NCBI RefSeq assembly: GCF_002127325.2
Contig: NC_035435.2
Location: 115,056,171 to 115,120,170, forward strand
Reading direction: 5' to 3'
DNA: 64,000 nucleotides
From: Helianthus annuus
Lineage: Eukaryota; Streptophyta; Magnoliopsida; Asterales; Asteraceae
Made by a program: the position numbers and the translations under genes. The notes under the pieces were generated by a model that worked only from the letters and a program-made list of their open reading frames with translations, was not told the DNA's origin and searched no databases. Shown one piece after another: positions 21,750 to 34,812 of the stretch (within the stretch, counting starts at the first letter, position 1; each line of letters opens with the position of its first letter).

Positions 21750-24700
21750 TGTCACACCCCAACCGATGGCGGAATCATCGGGGCGCGGCACTGAGCGAAA
21801 CAGATTGTTCAAAGAAATTCCATAACAACTATTATTACCGAATAGTTTAAATATCACGTCCCATACCGTGACCCATAAGATAAATTTAGTTACAGACATA
21901 GATATCCTCCAAACAAAACATGTTCCGACAACTCAGATTTAAATACATAAATATAAATTGTCTTGGTTTCTAGACTCTTTCCTAACCTCGATTTCACAGC
22001 AGGAAGAGCAAGTAAGCATTCTAAACACCTGTCACATACGTTAAAATAAAGTCAATACATATAATGTAAAGGTGAGCATACAAGTTTGATAATAGCATAT
22101 AGAGTTTGAATAGTTTACGCATAACCAGCACGTAGGCCTGTCCAAACTGCTCGACGATCGAAGATCGCTCGACGATCGCTCGAAAATTGCTCGAAAAATG
22201 ATCGTTCGATTCACGCTCAGTTTGTTAATGAGCCGCTCGGATCGGTTCGATTTGAAAATGATCCAAACATGAGCAAGGGTTCGCTCGCTCGTCGATCGAT
22301 CGGTTTCGCTCGAATTATTTTTTATTAAATAATTAATATATATATTTAATTAATATAAGCATAAAGCCCAACAAAATACAAGGCCCTTTCATATACTTAG
22401 CCCATAAAAATAACTAGCCTAATACCCACAACCCATTCCTTCCTTACCCTAAACCTACATCTAAAATCTGATTATACGCAGTCACACAGACACACACTCA
22501 GACGCAACACACTCACGCACACAATGCCCTAGCTTCGGCGATTCCGGCGACTGAAGTACCCAGCCATCATTTCTTCTGCCTACGCTGGTCCCATGTCTTC
22601 ATTTCTTTATCAACTAATTTCAACTAATGGAAGATTTGGTCCCATATTTTCAACGCTGGAAGATTAAAATATGTTTGTTGTTTGTTCATTTTTTTCAACT
22701 AATTTCTTTATCATCTCATTATTAGTTAAGTCATGATTTCAGTTTTTCGATCTATTGGACATGTTTTACTTAAGTCATGATTTCAGTTTTTGTTGTTGCT
22801 GCACATTTGTTAATTTAGGTGTTGAGAAAAACCGATCGAAATCGATCCGATCGATTTAAATTCGAACCGATCCTGAGCACCACTTTTATGCTCGGTTTTA
22901 TAAATTTGAACCGAACCGATCCGATCGGTTGTAATTCGATCCGATCTCGAGCAGACCCTCGCTCGGATCGGATCGGTTCGTGAGCACCCCTACCAGCACG
23001 TACACAGAGGAAAACGAAGCATGTTAATTATCGACATGGATCTATCGATACCAATGACTGCGGGTTGACCGTCCGAGACGGTTCGCAATACATGATTACC
23101 ACCGTAATCCATGCAAGTAATTGTCCTTAACAACCCCCGTATAAACGGGTGCTGAGTCCAAACTATAGTACTACGTCGTTAAGGCAAGTAGACAGCATTT
23201 CACGTGTAAACACAATCAACAAGCATTCATTAAGTCACGTAATACATGCATATTGGTTAGCGTTCAAATAGTTTGAGTAGTGTGATCGATTGTATTTTGA
23301 TATAAGCAACGTATGTAACACCCAAAAGTGCTAAAAGCAAAAAGGGATCGAGTATACTCACAGTGATTGATTATGGATTGAAGGGAGCGCTGAGAGTATG
23401 GTTAGCCTGAATAGTTCGATAGCATGACAATGAGTAACGTGGAAATGTAAACAAATGTGGATGGATCGAATAGGCTGGTCGATCGAACGGCAGGTTCGAT
23501 CGAACGGGCTGTTCGATCGGCTGGTATGTCCGTTGAACAGTCCTGTTCGATCGGCCGGTAGGCTCGATCGGCTGGGCCATTCGAGTGGATTGTTTCTTCC
23601 TCTGGTGTGTTTGTGTATGATGGTTTGAACTTTTGAAGTTTTCGTTGTAGTATATGAGAACACAAAAATGTCCGTACCTTTCGGGTCGATCGATCGAACG
23701 GTCCGTTCGATCGGCCGGCTTAACCGATCGGCTGGGAACCTTAGAAGTGATTCTCAACAGGATGTCGCTCGATCGAACAGACTGTTCGATCGGCTGGCAT
23801 TCCCTACTACGAACGAGTTGTAAAATCAATTGAGTGTTGAAGCATAGTATCTCATGATCCGAAGAGTAATTTTTACCAATCGAGTAACATATTCGATCGA
23901 ACACCACTTCGTCAATACCATACCTCAGGAAGTTTGAAAAGCGAGACGCCATGTGCTAGCCGATCGGCTGGCCCGGTCGATCGGCTGGCATGTCCGATCG
24001 GCTGGGCTGTTCGAACAGCCTAGCCGTTCGGCCAGCAAGTCTGACCTGGTCGGCCTTTCGTCTAACTCTTGGCTGTTTAATTACTTGCTGTCATATCGAG
24101 GTAGTTTGATAACGAGTTGAACTATGATATCCTCCGTTCTTACTCGTTTCTTCGACTCGGGCAGGAATCACCCAGGTCCGCCCGGTGAACGGTTCGGAAC
24201 GTCGGTTTAGAGTTTAACCCATCGTCGGTGAACCTTGTATATAGAATCCGAATCTTGAACCTCTTAACTGTTAGAATGATTAGTTAGCCGGTTCAAGCTC
24301 CGTTTCTACCGGTTTTAAGGTTTCGAGTGTAGAAGGTTGAAGAAAGTTGGAAATTATTCACAAAAGTGTTAAGATTCTTACAAATCTTAGTTTGTTTATG
24401 TGGAAACCGGTCAGATCTAAGCTATTCATGGTTGAATGAGGCCAAAGTTTGGTGTTCTTCAAGAACACCATGATGACATCACCCAAGAACACTTAGATCT
24501 TGGTGATTTCACGGTTAGAAATCGAGTTTTGAAAGATAGAAAGGTGTAGAATCATGCAATGATCAAAATCGTACAAGAATTAGAGTGAAAACTTACCGGA
24601 GTTGAGAGAAATCTGAGAAAAGGTGAAGAAGAAGGCTGGTTCGGTCAGAGCTTTCCAAAAATAGAAAGTGTGACAATGACATCCCTATTTATAGGCTCCC

Positions 24701-25357
24701 AAAGAGGAAAGTGGCAGCCGATCGGCCAGGAGCTCCGATCGAATGGACTGCTCGATCGGCTAGGAAGATGCTAGCCGATCGGCTGGCCTGTTCGATCAGG
24801 GTGCCTCCTGTTCGATCCGCGACCCACTTTGAGTATTTCGCGACGATTTTCGATGTTTCGATTTCGATGGACGATGATACGAATACGATAGAGTTCCTAG
24901 TCAAATTACTTTCAGTCCCAATCACTATATCTACATACAAGCATCTACAATTCACGTTTCGATGTCGGTTTCGATTGAGTTTGATTGCTTTTCGAGTTTC
25001 GATTTGATTTTCGATTGATTCAATTGAATACCATACCAAACATATAAGTAAACACGCACAAGTAACACATAAGGCACACACACACGTATAACAATACCAG
25101 AGTTCACATAATTCGAGTCTCGAGTTTGATTGATGAATCGATTAGCTTGATTATTGATTGATTAACTTTATCGCATTGTTACTTCCTACTATTCACAGTC
25201 GTAAATTGGTCGCATTGATTAAACATTCGATTACTTCGATTCTTTCTGATTACAACACTTACTCCACATAATACAAAAAGTAAAAAGAAACATTAACAGT
25301 CAAAGTTGACTTGGACTTTGACTTTGACTTTGACATTCGAAAACACGGGGTGTTACA
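21750..25357 (-). repeat. 3' LTR, interrupted by a hAT element
   Basis: Pairs with 31254-33990. Contains the hAT insertion 22133-22992. A minus-strand TATA box ('cctataaatagg' read on that strand) lies at 24684-24695. Short repeats built on 'ttcgatcggctgg' cluster at 23465-23560, 23685-23800, 23955-24020 and 24717-24820. Confidence 0.92.
22133..22992. mobile_element. hAT-type element nested in the LTR, 860 bp
   Basis: It begins TAGGCCTGTCC and ends GAGCACCCCTA. TSD CCAGCACG is at 22125-22132 and 22993-23000. The partner LTR reads straight through this point with a single CCAGCACG (about 31632), which proves both boundaries. The ends are rich in 'gatcggttcga' words. There is no transposase. 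Confidence 0.93.
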
Positions 25358-25373
25358 GCCTCCCCTTGTTTAG
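25358..25373 (-). other. Polypurine tract of the chromovirus-like element
   Basis: On the minus strand AACAAGGGGAGGC abuts the 3' LTR. It is preceded by 'cgggacgaaattc', a phrase usual just before the tract in plant chromoviruses. Confidence 0.7.
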
Positions 25374-25459
25374 GGAATTTCGTCCCGAAATTAGGCTCGA
25401 AGCTGCACATCACCGTGAGTCGTTTACCAATTTGACGTTTCAGATCTTTATTCAAACAG

Positions 25460-27574
25460 TCATGGGTACTTGGCCTTCATGTCGCTTTCGAGTTCCCAAG
25501 TGAACTCCGCGCCTCGTTTGCCCTCCCATCGGACCTTCACGATAGGGATGCGTGAGCGCCTGAGTTGCTTGGTTTGGCGATCCATGATTTCGACAGGCTT
25601 TTCCACGAAGTGCAAGGTTTCTTTGACCTGAAGATCGTCGAGTGGTGCGATTAGGTCATGATCAGCAAGGCATTTTTGGAGGTTAGAGACGTGGAAAGTC
25701 GGGTGGACGTTATTGAGTTCCTCCGGTAGTTCGAGTCTGTAGGCGACTTTTCCGATCCTTTCCAGAATCCTAGAAGGTCCAACATATCGAGGCACTAGTT
25801 TCCCTTTCTTGCCGAATCTGACTACACCCTTCCAAGGGGACACCTTTAGGAGTACGTAGTCGCCAACGTCAAATTCAAGGGGCTTGCGTCTTCTATCGGC
25901 GTAACTTTTCTGTCTGTTCCGAGCTTTCACCATGTTGTCTCGAATCTGGTGGATTTTGTCAGTCGTTTCTTGTAGAATCTCGGGACCTGTTAGTTGCGAG
26001 TGACCGATCTCGTGCCATACAATAGGCGATCGACATCTTCTACCATACAAAGCCTCGAAAGGTGCCATTTGTATGCTGGCATGATAGCTGTTATTGTACG
26101 AGAATTCCACCAATGGCAGGTGTTTGTTCCAACTACCCCCAAAATCTATGACACACGCTCGGAGCATGTCTTCAAGAGTACCGATCGTTCTTTCAGTCTG
26201 TCCGTCGGTTTGAGGATGGAATGCAGTACTCAGATTAAGCGACGTACCAAGGGCCGCTTGAAACGTTTCCCACAATCGCGAAGTGAACCGAGCGTCACGG
26301 TCTGAAATGATGTCCCGGGGCGTACCATGATTACAAATGATCTCGTCGGTGTAGATTTGGGCTAGTCGCTCCACCTTGTAGTCTTCTCGTATTGGCAAAA
26401 AGTGGGCTGATTTCGTTAGACGATCGACTATAACCCAAATACTGTCGTGACCTGATGGCGTGGGCGGGAGTTTCGTTATGAAGTCCATAGCTATACTCTC
26501 CCACTTCCATATAGGTATCGACGGTTGTTCGAGCAAGCCAGAAGGTCTTTGATGTTCAGCCTTGACTCTTGCGCAAGTTAGACAACTTCCAACGTAGAGG
26601 GCGATATCTCGTTTCATGCCCGGCCACCAGTACTTATAGCGAAGGTCCTGGTACATCTTATCTGCACCGGGATGAATAGAATACCGGGATTTGTGGGCTT
26701 CATTCATGATAATCTTTCGCAATTCGGTCCGCTTAGGGGTCCAAATTCGGTCCAGATAGTAGAATATCCCATCGGATTTGCTTACTAACTGAGCTCCATC
26801 GTGAAAGATCCTCTCTTTCTTCAATGTACGCTCGTTAAAGCAAGCATGTTGAGCTTCGCGGATAAGGGTTTCGAGATTGTGCTGGGCTTGGATGTTTCGG
26901 GTACTGAGCACGTAACTCTTTCTGCTGAGCGCGTCGGCAACCACATTCGCCTTCCCTGTGTGATAACGAATATCATAGTCATAATCGTTGAGAAGTTCTA
27001 CCCATCGGCGTTGACGCATATTAAGCTCTCTCTGATTAAAGATGTGTTGTAAACTCCTGTGATTAGTGTAGATCGTACACCTAGTGCCATACAGGTAGTG
27101 TCGCCAAATCTTCAATGCAAAGACAACCGCGCCTAGCTCGAGGTCATGGGTTGTATAGTTCTTCTCGTGGATCTTGAGCTGTCGAGATGCGTAAGCTATA
27201 ACCTTGTCCCGTTGCATGAGGACACAGCCAGGACCAAGGTTAGAAGCATCACAGTAGACAATGAAATTGTCGCTTCCGTCGGGTAGCGTAAGAATCGGAG
27301 CGTTGCACAGCATATGCTTGAGGGTTTGAAAAGCGGTCTCTTGTGCGTTTCCCCACACAAAAGGCTTGTCTTTATGAGTAAGAGCGGTAAGTGGCACAGC
27401 GATCTTGGAGAATCCTTCAATGAATCGTCGATAATAGCCCGCTAGTCCGAGAAAAGAACGAACTTCTGACGGGTTCTTAGGCGTAATCCAGCTTTTGACG
27501 GCTTCAATCTTCGCGGGGTTGACATGGATACCCTGACTATTCACGATGTGACCCAGAAACTGAACCTCCTCCAA
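25460..27574 (-). pseudogene. pol: Pol fragment: RNase H, integrase, chromodomain-like tail (704 codons)
   Basis: This open frame continues pol after the second frameshift (near 27610-27620). In order it holds: the RT thumb/connection; RNase H with YCDAS (about 107-111) and VVADALSR (about 211-218); the integrase zinc-binding HHCC region (HPGADKMYQ... CLTC); the DDE core (MDFITK, SDRDARF, GQTERTI); and a C-terminal chromodomain-like region ending [14 protein letters not shown]. One catalytic RNase H aspartate is Asn (codon 27062-27064, in YTNH). The tail stops slightly earlier than is usual. It cannot be translated as part of a normal polyprotein because of the upstream frameshifts. Confidence 0.85.
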
Positions 27575-28044
27575 CCAGAATTCGCACTTGGAGAATTTGG
27601 CGTAGAGTCGGTTCCCTGGAGTAACTCGAGAACCAAACGTAGATGTTGCGCGTGTTCGACTTTCGTTTTGGAATATATCAAGACATCGTCGATGAACACG
27701 ATGACGAAACGGTCAAGATAAGGCTTACACACGCGATTCATCAGGTCAATGAAAACTGTGGGTGCGTTGGTTAGACCAAAGGGCATAACAACAAATTCGT
27801 AATGGCCATAACGGGTTCGAAAAGCAGTTTTAGGAATGTCTTCCTCTTGAATCCGTAGCTGATGATATCCTGAACGTAGATCGATCTTAGAGAAACATGA
27901 TGCACCTTGTAACTGATCAAACAAATCGTCAATTCGGGGCAAGGGGTATCGGTTCTTGATGGTTAGCTTATTCAATTCCCGATAGTCGATGCACATCCGG
28001 AACGATCCGTCATTCTTTTTGTCGAAAAGGACTGGCGCGCCCAA
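27541..28044 (-). pseudogene. pol: Reverse transcriptase core, out of frame with both neighbours
   Basis: A separate frame holds RT motifs: [26 protein letters not shown] and the catalytic FIDD in [12 protein letters not shown]. The upstream gag-protease frame is lost at about 28039-28042 (one G too few in a G run). This frame is lost at about 27609-27620, also a single-base type change. The protein is therefore in three pieces. Confidence 0.85.
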
Positions 28045-30089
28045 GGAGAGGTGCTTGGGCGAATAAAGCCTTTTTCGAGTAATTCCTGGAGTTGATTCGA
28101 GAGTTCCCTCATTTCGGATGGTGCGAGTCGGTAAGGGGCTTTGGCAACGGGGTTAGCTCCAGGAATGAGGTCGATGCGAAAATCGATATCACGACTTGGT
28201 GGTAGTCCGGGAAGATCATCAGGGAACACCTGAGGAAATTCACGAACCACTGGGACATCCTTGACTTCAACTTTCTTTTTCTTTTCCTTCTTCGCTACTA
28301 CAATGTTGGCCAAGAAAGCTCGGTATTCCTTGCGGAGATACTTGCTGGCTTGAATACAAGACATGAGCTTGAGACCTTTCGACGTTGTTTCACCGTACAC
28401 ACACAATAGATCACCATTCGCGAGCGAGAATCGAATCATCTTTTCAAAGCACACAACTTCAGCATGGTTTTCGCGAAGAAAGTCCATGCCTATTATGACA
28501 TCAAAGCTTACGAGTTGCATTGGAATAAGGTCGATTGGAAAGATGTGATTGTTGAGTTCGAGAGTACAATCACGGAGTACAGAATTAACGGCAATAGTTC
28601 TTCCCGTAGCGACTTCGACTTCGAATGACGAGGACAGATAAGAGCGCTTACGACTAAGGAGCTTCTCGAATTCAAACGACACAAAGCAGTTATCGGCTTC
28701 AGTATCAAACAAACATGATGCATAAATACCATTCACAAGAAACGTACCATTAACCACGTTGTTATCCGCCTGAGCCTGACGGGCATTGGTGTTGAAGGTT
28801 CGGGCATGGGCTGCTTGCTGCTGTTGCTGAGGCTGCTGATGTTGCTGTTGCTGCTGGGGCTCTTGCTTAACCACCCTGTTCGGGCACCTGTTTGCAAAGT
28901 GGCTAGGGTCACCACATGCAAAGCAGACTCGAGCATTGGCTGTTGGTGCTTGAGCTGCTTGTTGGCCTTGAGGGGCAGGGAGTAGAGCTTGGTTGACAGT
29001 GGCTTGAACTGGGGCTTGACGGGGACCATAGCGACAGTTCGCAGTGAAATGACCGTAAAGGTTGCAGTGAGCGCAAAAACGACAGGCTAGACCCACCGGC
29101 TGATGATATGAACACGTTGGGCAGAGTGGGTGAGGGCCTGTGTATGCACGCTTCGTTGGCGGTGCATTGATCACTGGAGCTGAGCGGTGCTGTTGCTGCT
29201 GTTGAGCTGGTACAGCTTGTAGAGGAGCAGCAGCGGTTGTCACAGCACAGTTCTTGTTGCTGGAGCTATTGTTGTTATGCTTCTTCTTTCTCCTCGATGA
29301 CTTGGAGGATTGAGCAGATGAGTCGGTGGGTGCTGCGGTGGCTTGGTGCAGAGACTTGGTTTGCTTATCCCAAAAACCAGACTTTACTCGCTTGTCATTG
29401 ATCTCTGCGGCGAGTAGGTAGGTTTCTTCGATCGTTGCGGGCTTGGCGGCGTGAACAAAGTCGGCTACACAGTCGGGCAGGGCTCGAATGTACTTCTTGA
29501 TAGCTTGATCTGAGGTCTTGACTTGATCGGGACATATGATACTAAGCTGCTTGAAGCGAGCAGTGAGAGCAGCGTTGTCTCCATCCTTCTGCTTGATTAC
29601 CCAGAACTCGTCCTCCAGCTTTTGGCGCTCATGAGGAGGGCAGAATTCGTCGATCATAATTGCCTTCAACTCCTCCCATGTTAGCTCGTAAGATGCATCA
29701 TTTCCGCGCTTGTTTCGTTCGGCCGTCCACCAGTCTAGAGCACGGGACTGGAAGACGCCTGTAGCATTGAGAGTGCGGAGATGTTTAGGACATCCGCTCT
29801 GGCGCAGAGTGACTTCGACTGAGTCGAACCAGTGAAACATGGCTATAGGACCATCTTCGCCAGTGAAATCTTTTGGTCCGCATGCTTTGAACTGCTTGAA
29901 GCTGAAAGCAACCTTGCTTGAATCCTTAGGGTTTTCAGCTCGGGATTCCTCAGACGTTTTGCTGGCATTTTCATACACCTCACTCACGGCTTTCGCCACT
30001 TGTTTGGAGATGATAGCAGCGAGGCGTCGGTCTCTCTTTTCTTGGCGAGTCAGACGGTGTCGGGATCCAGACGACGACATGGTCTGCAA
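27972..30089 (-). pseudogene. gag: Gag-protease and start of RT (705 codons), damaged protease
   Basis: Starts at the ATG at 30089. The capsid domain spans about 65-235. A Lys/Asn-rich linker follows, then two CCHC knuckles (about 339-352 and 389-402) amid Gln-rich low complexity. In the protease the catalytic triplet reads DTEA at 462-465 instead of DTGA, because of a Gly-to-Glu change (codon 28698-28700), which should inactivate it. The frame then enters the RT N-terminus ([15 protein letters not shown]) and shifts into nonsense for the last 20 or so codons. The gag part could still be made. Confidence 0.87.
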
Positions 30090-31232
30090 TAGACATCGTC
30101 ACAGGACTCAACACAACGAAGTCGAATCTCACCTCACACGTCTAGACTATTAAAGCTTAGAATCACGTCGAATCACGTAACATATAAACACAGATTCACA
30201 GATATACCTAATCATGGAGCACAGAAGCACATAGAGCACAAAGGTCACAAAAGCACATAAGCACGTAGAGCACAAAACACAGAAACGCATAAGTACCTAG
30301 GTATTTAATCACAGAAGCAGTCAGAAGACAGAAACCTATCCTTCAAAGCTCGCGTGCCGTTCGTATATAGTGATCGCGTATAGTATATCGAATAGTACCA
30401 TGTAATCGTATAGCTTATTGAGTATAGTATAGCGTATATCGTAGCATGGTATCGTCTAGAATTGCAGCGACTTGTTAGCGTGTTGAGGTAGATTAGCAGA
30501 TGCGAGTCATGTGTGTTGATCGAAATGGCAGCAAAATCGAATAATATCCAAAATATAAACACGTAAACAGCTAAAGCACACAAAAACACATAAAATCAAC
30601 GTGTTATCAGAGTACACGGTTGTGGTTCTCAGAATCAAAACGCATAAAATCGAGAGGTAGATCGTCTGCGGCTACTAGACATCGAATACCCAAAGCGATT
30701 CGACTATTCGCAACGGACTTGTTGTCACTTTCAACGTTCGGGCTCGTGTCCTTGCCTCGATTCTTAGGCATTGAACACGTATTCCCTAGGTCATACTTTG
30801 TGAGTTCAGGTCGTTGGAGTCCATCGAGGCCTTGGTGAGATAAACAAAGTCCAGAACAAACTGCCAAGGTTAGGGTTTCACCCCTTGGCTTAGCAATTTC
30901 TTCCTTGTTTTAAGAAAATTTAAGGAGAATTTTCATCAAAATGAGGGTTTCACTCTTGATTCGGTATAATTCTCCTTATGTGTAACTGAAAATATTAGGA
31001 TAAGCGTGAGTAAATGGATAAAATCATCGTTAGTCAGTCAATTTAGTCGGGAGTTTGCGGTTTTCACACCTATTCCTGACTGAATCGCCTGACTTTAATT
31101 GAAAATTCGAGTGTAGTGATAGTGAAGAATTGCAGAATAAGGCACATAAACTGGGTCTGTTGGTTCCTAACTATAGTCTAGGTCTCTAAGACAGCGACCC
31201 GGACTAGGTCGTGTCTAACCTAATTTCCTATA
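30090..31232 (-). other. 5' leader of the chromovirus-like element
   Basis: 1.1 kb between primer site and gag. It has no convincing gene; short frames show no family resemblance. Confidence 0.55.
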
Positions 31233-31250
31233 GTTATGGCTCTGATACCA
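31233..31250 (-). other. Primer-binding site, tRNA-iMet type
   Basis: The minus strand reads TGGTATCAGAGCCATAAC, the usual initiator-Met tRNA complement, three bases inside the LTR. Confidence 0.9.
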
Positions 31251-31253
31251 ATC

Positions 31254-33990
31254 TGTCACACCCCAACGGATGGCGGAATAATCGGGGCGCGGCACTGAGC
31301 GAAACAGATTGTTTAAAGAAATTCCATAACAACTATTATTACCGAATAGTTTAAATATCACGTCCCATACCGTGACCCATAAGATAAGTTTAGTTATTAC
31401 AGACATAGATATCCTCCAAACAAAACATGTTCCGACAACTCAGATTTAAATACATAAATATAAATTGTCTTGGTTTCTAGACTCTTTCCTAGCCTCAATT
31501 TCACAGCAGGAAGAGCAAGTAAGCATTCTAAACACCTGTCACATACGTTAAAATAAAGTCAATACATATAATGTAAAGGTGAGCATACAAGTTTGATAAT
31601 AGCATATAGAGTTTGAATAGTTTACGCATAACCAGCACGTACACAGAGGAAAACGAAGCATGTTAATTATCGACATGGATCTATCGATACCAATGACTGC
31701 GGGTTGACCGTCCGAGACGGTTCGCAATACATGATTACCACCGTAATCCATGCAAGTAATTGTCCTTAACAACCCCCGTATAAACGGGTGCTGAGTCCAA
31801 ACTATAGTACTACGTCGTTAAGGCAGGTAGACAGCATTCCACGTGTAAACACAATCAACAAGCATTCATTAAGTCATGTAATACATGCATATTGGTTACC
31901 GTTCAAATAGTTTGAGTAGTGTGATCGATTGTATTTTGATATAAGCAACGTATGTAACACCCAAAAGTGATAAAAGCAAAAAGGGATCGAGTATACTCAC
32001 AGTGATTGATTATGGATTGAAGGGAGCGCTGAGAGTAGGGTTAGCCTGAATAGTTCGATAGCACGACAATGAGTAACGTGGAAATGTAAACAAATGTGGA
32101 TGGATCGAATAGGCTGGTCGATCGAACGGCAGGTTCGATCGAACGGGCTGTTCGATCGGCTGGTATGTCCGTTGAACAGTCCTGTTCGATCGGCCGGTAG
32201 GCTCGATCGGCTGGGCCATTCGAGTGGATTGTTTCTTCCTCTGGTGTGTTTGTGTATGATGGTTTGAACTTTTGAAGTTTTCGTTGTAGTATATGAGAAC
32301 ACAAAAATGTCCTTACCTTTCGGGTCGATCGATCGAACGGTCCGTTCGATCGGCCGGCTTAACCGATCGGCTGGGAACCTTAGAAGTGATTCTCAACAGG
32401 ATATCGCTCGATCGAACAGACTGTTCGATCGGCTGGCATTCCCTACTACGAACGAGTTGTAAAATCAATTGAGTGTTGAAGCATAGTATCTCATGATCCG
32501 AAGAGTAATGTTTACCAATCGAGTAACATATTCGATCGAACACCACTTCGTCAATACCATACCTCAGGAAGTTTGAAAAGCGAGACGCCATGTGCTAGCC
32601 GATCGGCTGGCCCGGTCGATCGGCTGGCATGTCCGATCGGCTGGGCTGTTCGAACAGCCTAGCCGTTCGGCCAGCAAGTCTGACCTGGTCGGCCTTTCGT
32701 CTAACTCTTGGCTGTTTAATTACTTGCTGTCATATCGAGGTAGTTTAATAACGAGTTGAACTATGATATCCTCCGTTCCTACTCGTTTCTTCGGCTCGGG
32801 CAGGAATCACCCAGGTCCGCCCGGTGAACGGTTCGGAACGTCGGTTTAGAGTTTAACCCATCGTCGGTGAACCTTGTATATAGAATCCGAATCTTGAACC
32901 TCTTAACTGTTAGAATGATTAGTTAGCCGGTTCAAGCTCCGTTTCTACCGGTTTTAAGGTTTCGAGTGTAGAAGGTTGAAGAAAGTTGGAAATTATTCAC
33001 AAAACTGTTAAGATTCTTACAAATCTTATTTTGTTTATATGGAAACCGGTCAGATCTAAGCTATTCATGGTTGAATGAGGCCAAAGTTTGGTGTTCTTCA
33101 AGAACACCATGATGACATCACCCAAGAACACTTAGATCTTGGTGATTTCACGGTTAGAAATCGAGTTTTGAAAGATAGAAAGGTGTAGAATCATGCAATG
33201 ATCAAAATCGTACAAGAATTAGAGTGAAAACTTACCGGAGTTGAGAGAAATCTGAGAAAAGGTGAAGAAGAAGGCTGGTTCGGTCAGAGCTTTCCAAAAA
33301 TAGAAAGTGTGACAATGACAGCCCTATTTATAGGCTCCCAAAGAGGAAAGTGGCAGCCGATCGGCCAGGAGCTCCGATCGAATGGACTGCTCGATCGGCT
33401 AGGAAGATGCTAGCCGATCGGCTGGCCTGTTCGATCAGGGTGCCTCCTGTTCGATCCGCGACCCACTTTGAGTATTTCGCGACGATTTTCGATGTTTCGA
33501 TTTCGATGGACGATGATACGAATACGATAGAGTTCCTAGTCAAATTACTTTCAATCCCAATCACTATATCTACATACAAGCATCTACATTTCACGTTTCG
33601 ATGTCGGTTTCGATTGAGTTTGATTGCTTTTCGAGTTTCGATTTGATTTTCGATTGATTCACTTGAATACCATACCAAACATATAAGTAAACACGCACAA
33701 GTAACACATAAGGCACACACACACGTATAACAATACCAGAGTTCACATAATTCGAGTCTCGAGCTTGATTGATGAATCGATTAGCTTGATTATTGATTGA
33801 TTAACTTTATCGCATTATTACTTCCTACTATTCACAGTCGTAAATCGGTCGCATTGATTAAACATTCGATTACTTCGATTCTTTCTGATTACAACACTTA
33901 CTCCACATAATACAAAAAGTAAAAAGAAACATTAACAGTCAAAGTTGACTTGGACTTTGACTTTGACATTCGAAAACACGGGGTGTTACA
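31254..33990 (-). repeat. 5' LTR of the chromovirus-like element
   Basis: 2737 bp, TGTCACACCCC...GGGGTGTTACA, uninterrupted. A minus-strand TATA box ('cctataaatagg' on that strand) at about 33323-33335 would start the leftward transcript. TSD GCCAA follows. Confidence 0.93.
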
Positions 33991-33995
33991 GCCAA

Positions 33996-34672
33996 CATTC
34001 CACAATCTCAATATTCTAGAAAGTTATTAGTGTAATCTCAGATTACTACTCAATCCATAGCTGCATTACGTAGATTACTAATTGGTTGATTAGTGTAATC
34101 TCAGATTACTAATCAATCGACCTTGGTGAGCATATAGTTTATTGTTGATGAATGTAAACTGCTTGATTTACTGAATGTATGAAACATTGATATATAACCT
34201 TTTTCATATGGCCAATGATGAGTGCAATATGTTGATGATTGTAATATGTTTTAACAAGTTCATGGTTGATGAGTGTAATGTGTTTCGTTTAATGCATGTT
34301 ATAAACATTGATATGGATCATGTTAGATATTTCTTGATTAATTTGTTTTAATCGTTTGATTTTTTGGCCATTCAATATAATGAAATATGTGTATTTAAAT
34401 ATTTATAGTTACCATTAATATCACCGTACATTGATATTGTACATTTTGCAGCTCGGTTTATAATTTTACCTTCGATCTTTCTAAAGTCTGAATAGTATGG
34501 CTGGCAAGAGTGGAAGACTTTAGGGTTGGCAGACAGGCAAAAGAGTGGGAAACTCTTGATTAAAAAATTTAAATTGCCATTTATGTTGACATTTTAAATT
34601 TGAAAATGAATAAAGATGCTCTGCCAGAATCATTTGATCAATGAAATAGAGTTATTAAGAATTCATTTTTAA
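33996..34672. other. Intergenic, AT-rich
   Basis: No gene. The phrase 'attagtgtaatctcagatta' occurs twice (about 34029 and 34094) around an internal palindrome (taatctcagatta). Confidence 0.45.
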
Positions 34673-34812
34673 TCTATTATATATAATAAATGAGAAGTTT
34701 TGGCCTGATGTGGCAGCTTCTTAGAGCTTCTCACAATGGGTTTTGGCGGGAAACTTCACGGCTAAAGATATGGGACGCGGAGCATGATTTGAGCAACCCG
34801 ACCCGTTATATT

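Larger units (their letters stand above)
21750..33990 (-). mobile_element. Ty3/gypsy chromovirus-like LTR retrotransposon, complete but mutated
   Basis: LTRs begin TGTCACACCCC and end GGGGTGTTACA. TSD GCCAA flanks them (21745-21749 and 33991-33995). The right LTR is 2737 bp. The left is 2740 bp plus a later 868-bp hAT insertion. The tRNA-iMet primer site next to the right LTR fixes the minus orientation. gag-protease-RT-RNase H-integrase is present but split by two frameshifts, with damage in the protease and RNase H sites. About 30 substitutions by eye between LTRs (about 1 percent) suggest a young insertion. A chromodomain-like tail suggests the Tekay/Del branch. Confidence 0.92.

Noticed and set aside
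23358..23952. Several long minus-strand frames rich in Arg, Ser and Asp (also 31997-32591)
   Set aside because: They are translations of the CGATCG short repeats inside both LTRs and are not genes.
24689..25081. 130-codon frame in the LTR, conserved in both copies (33328-33720)
   Set aside because: Conservation is explained by the two LTRs being copies of each other. It spans the TATA box.
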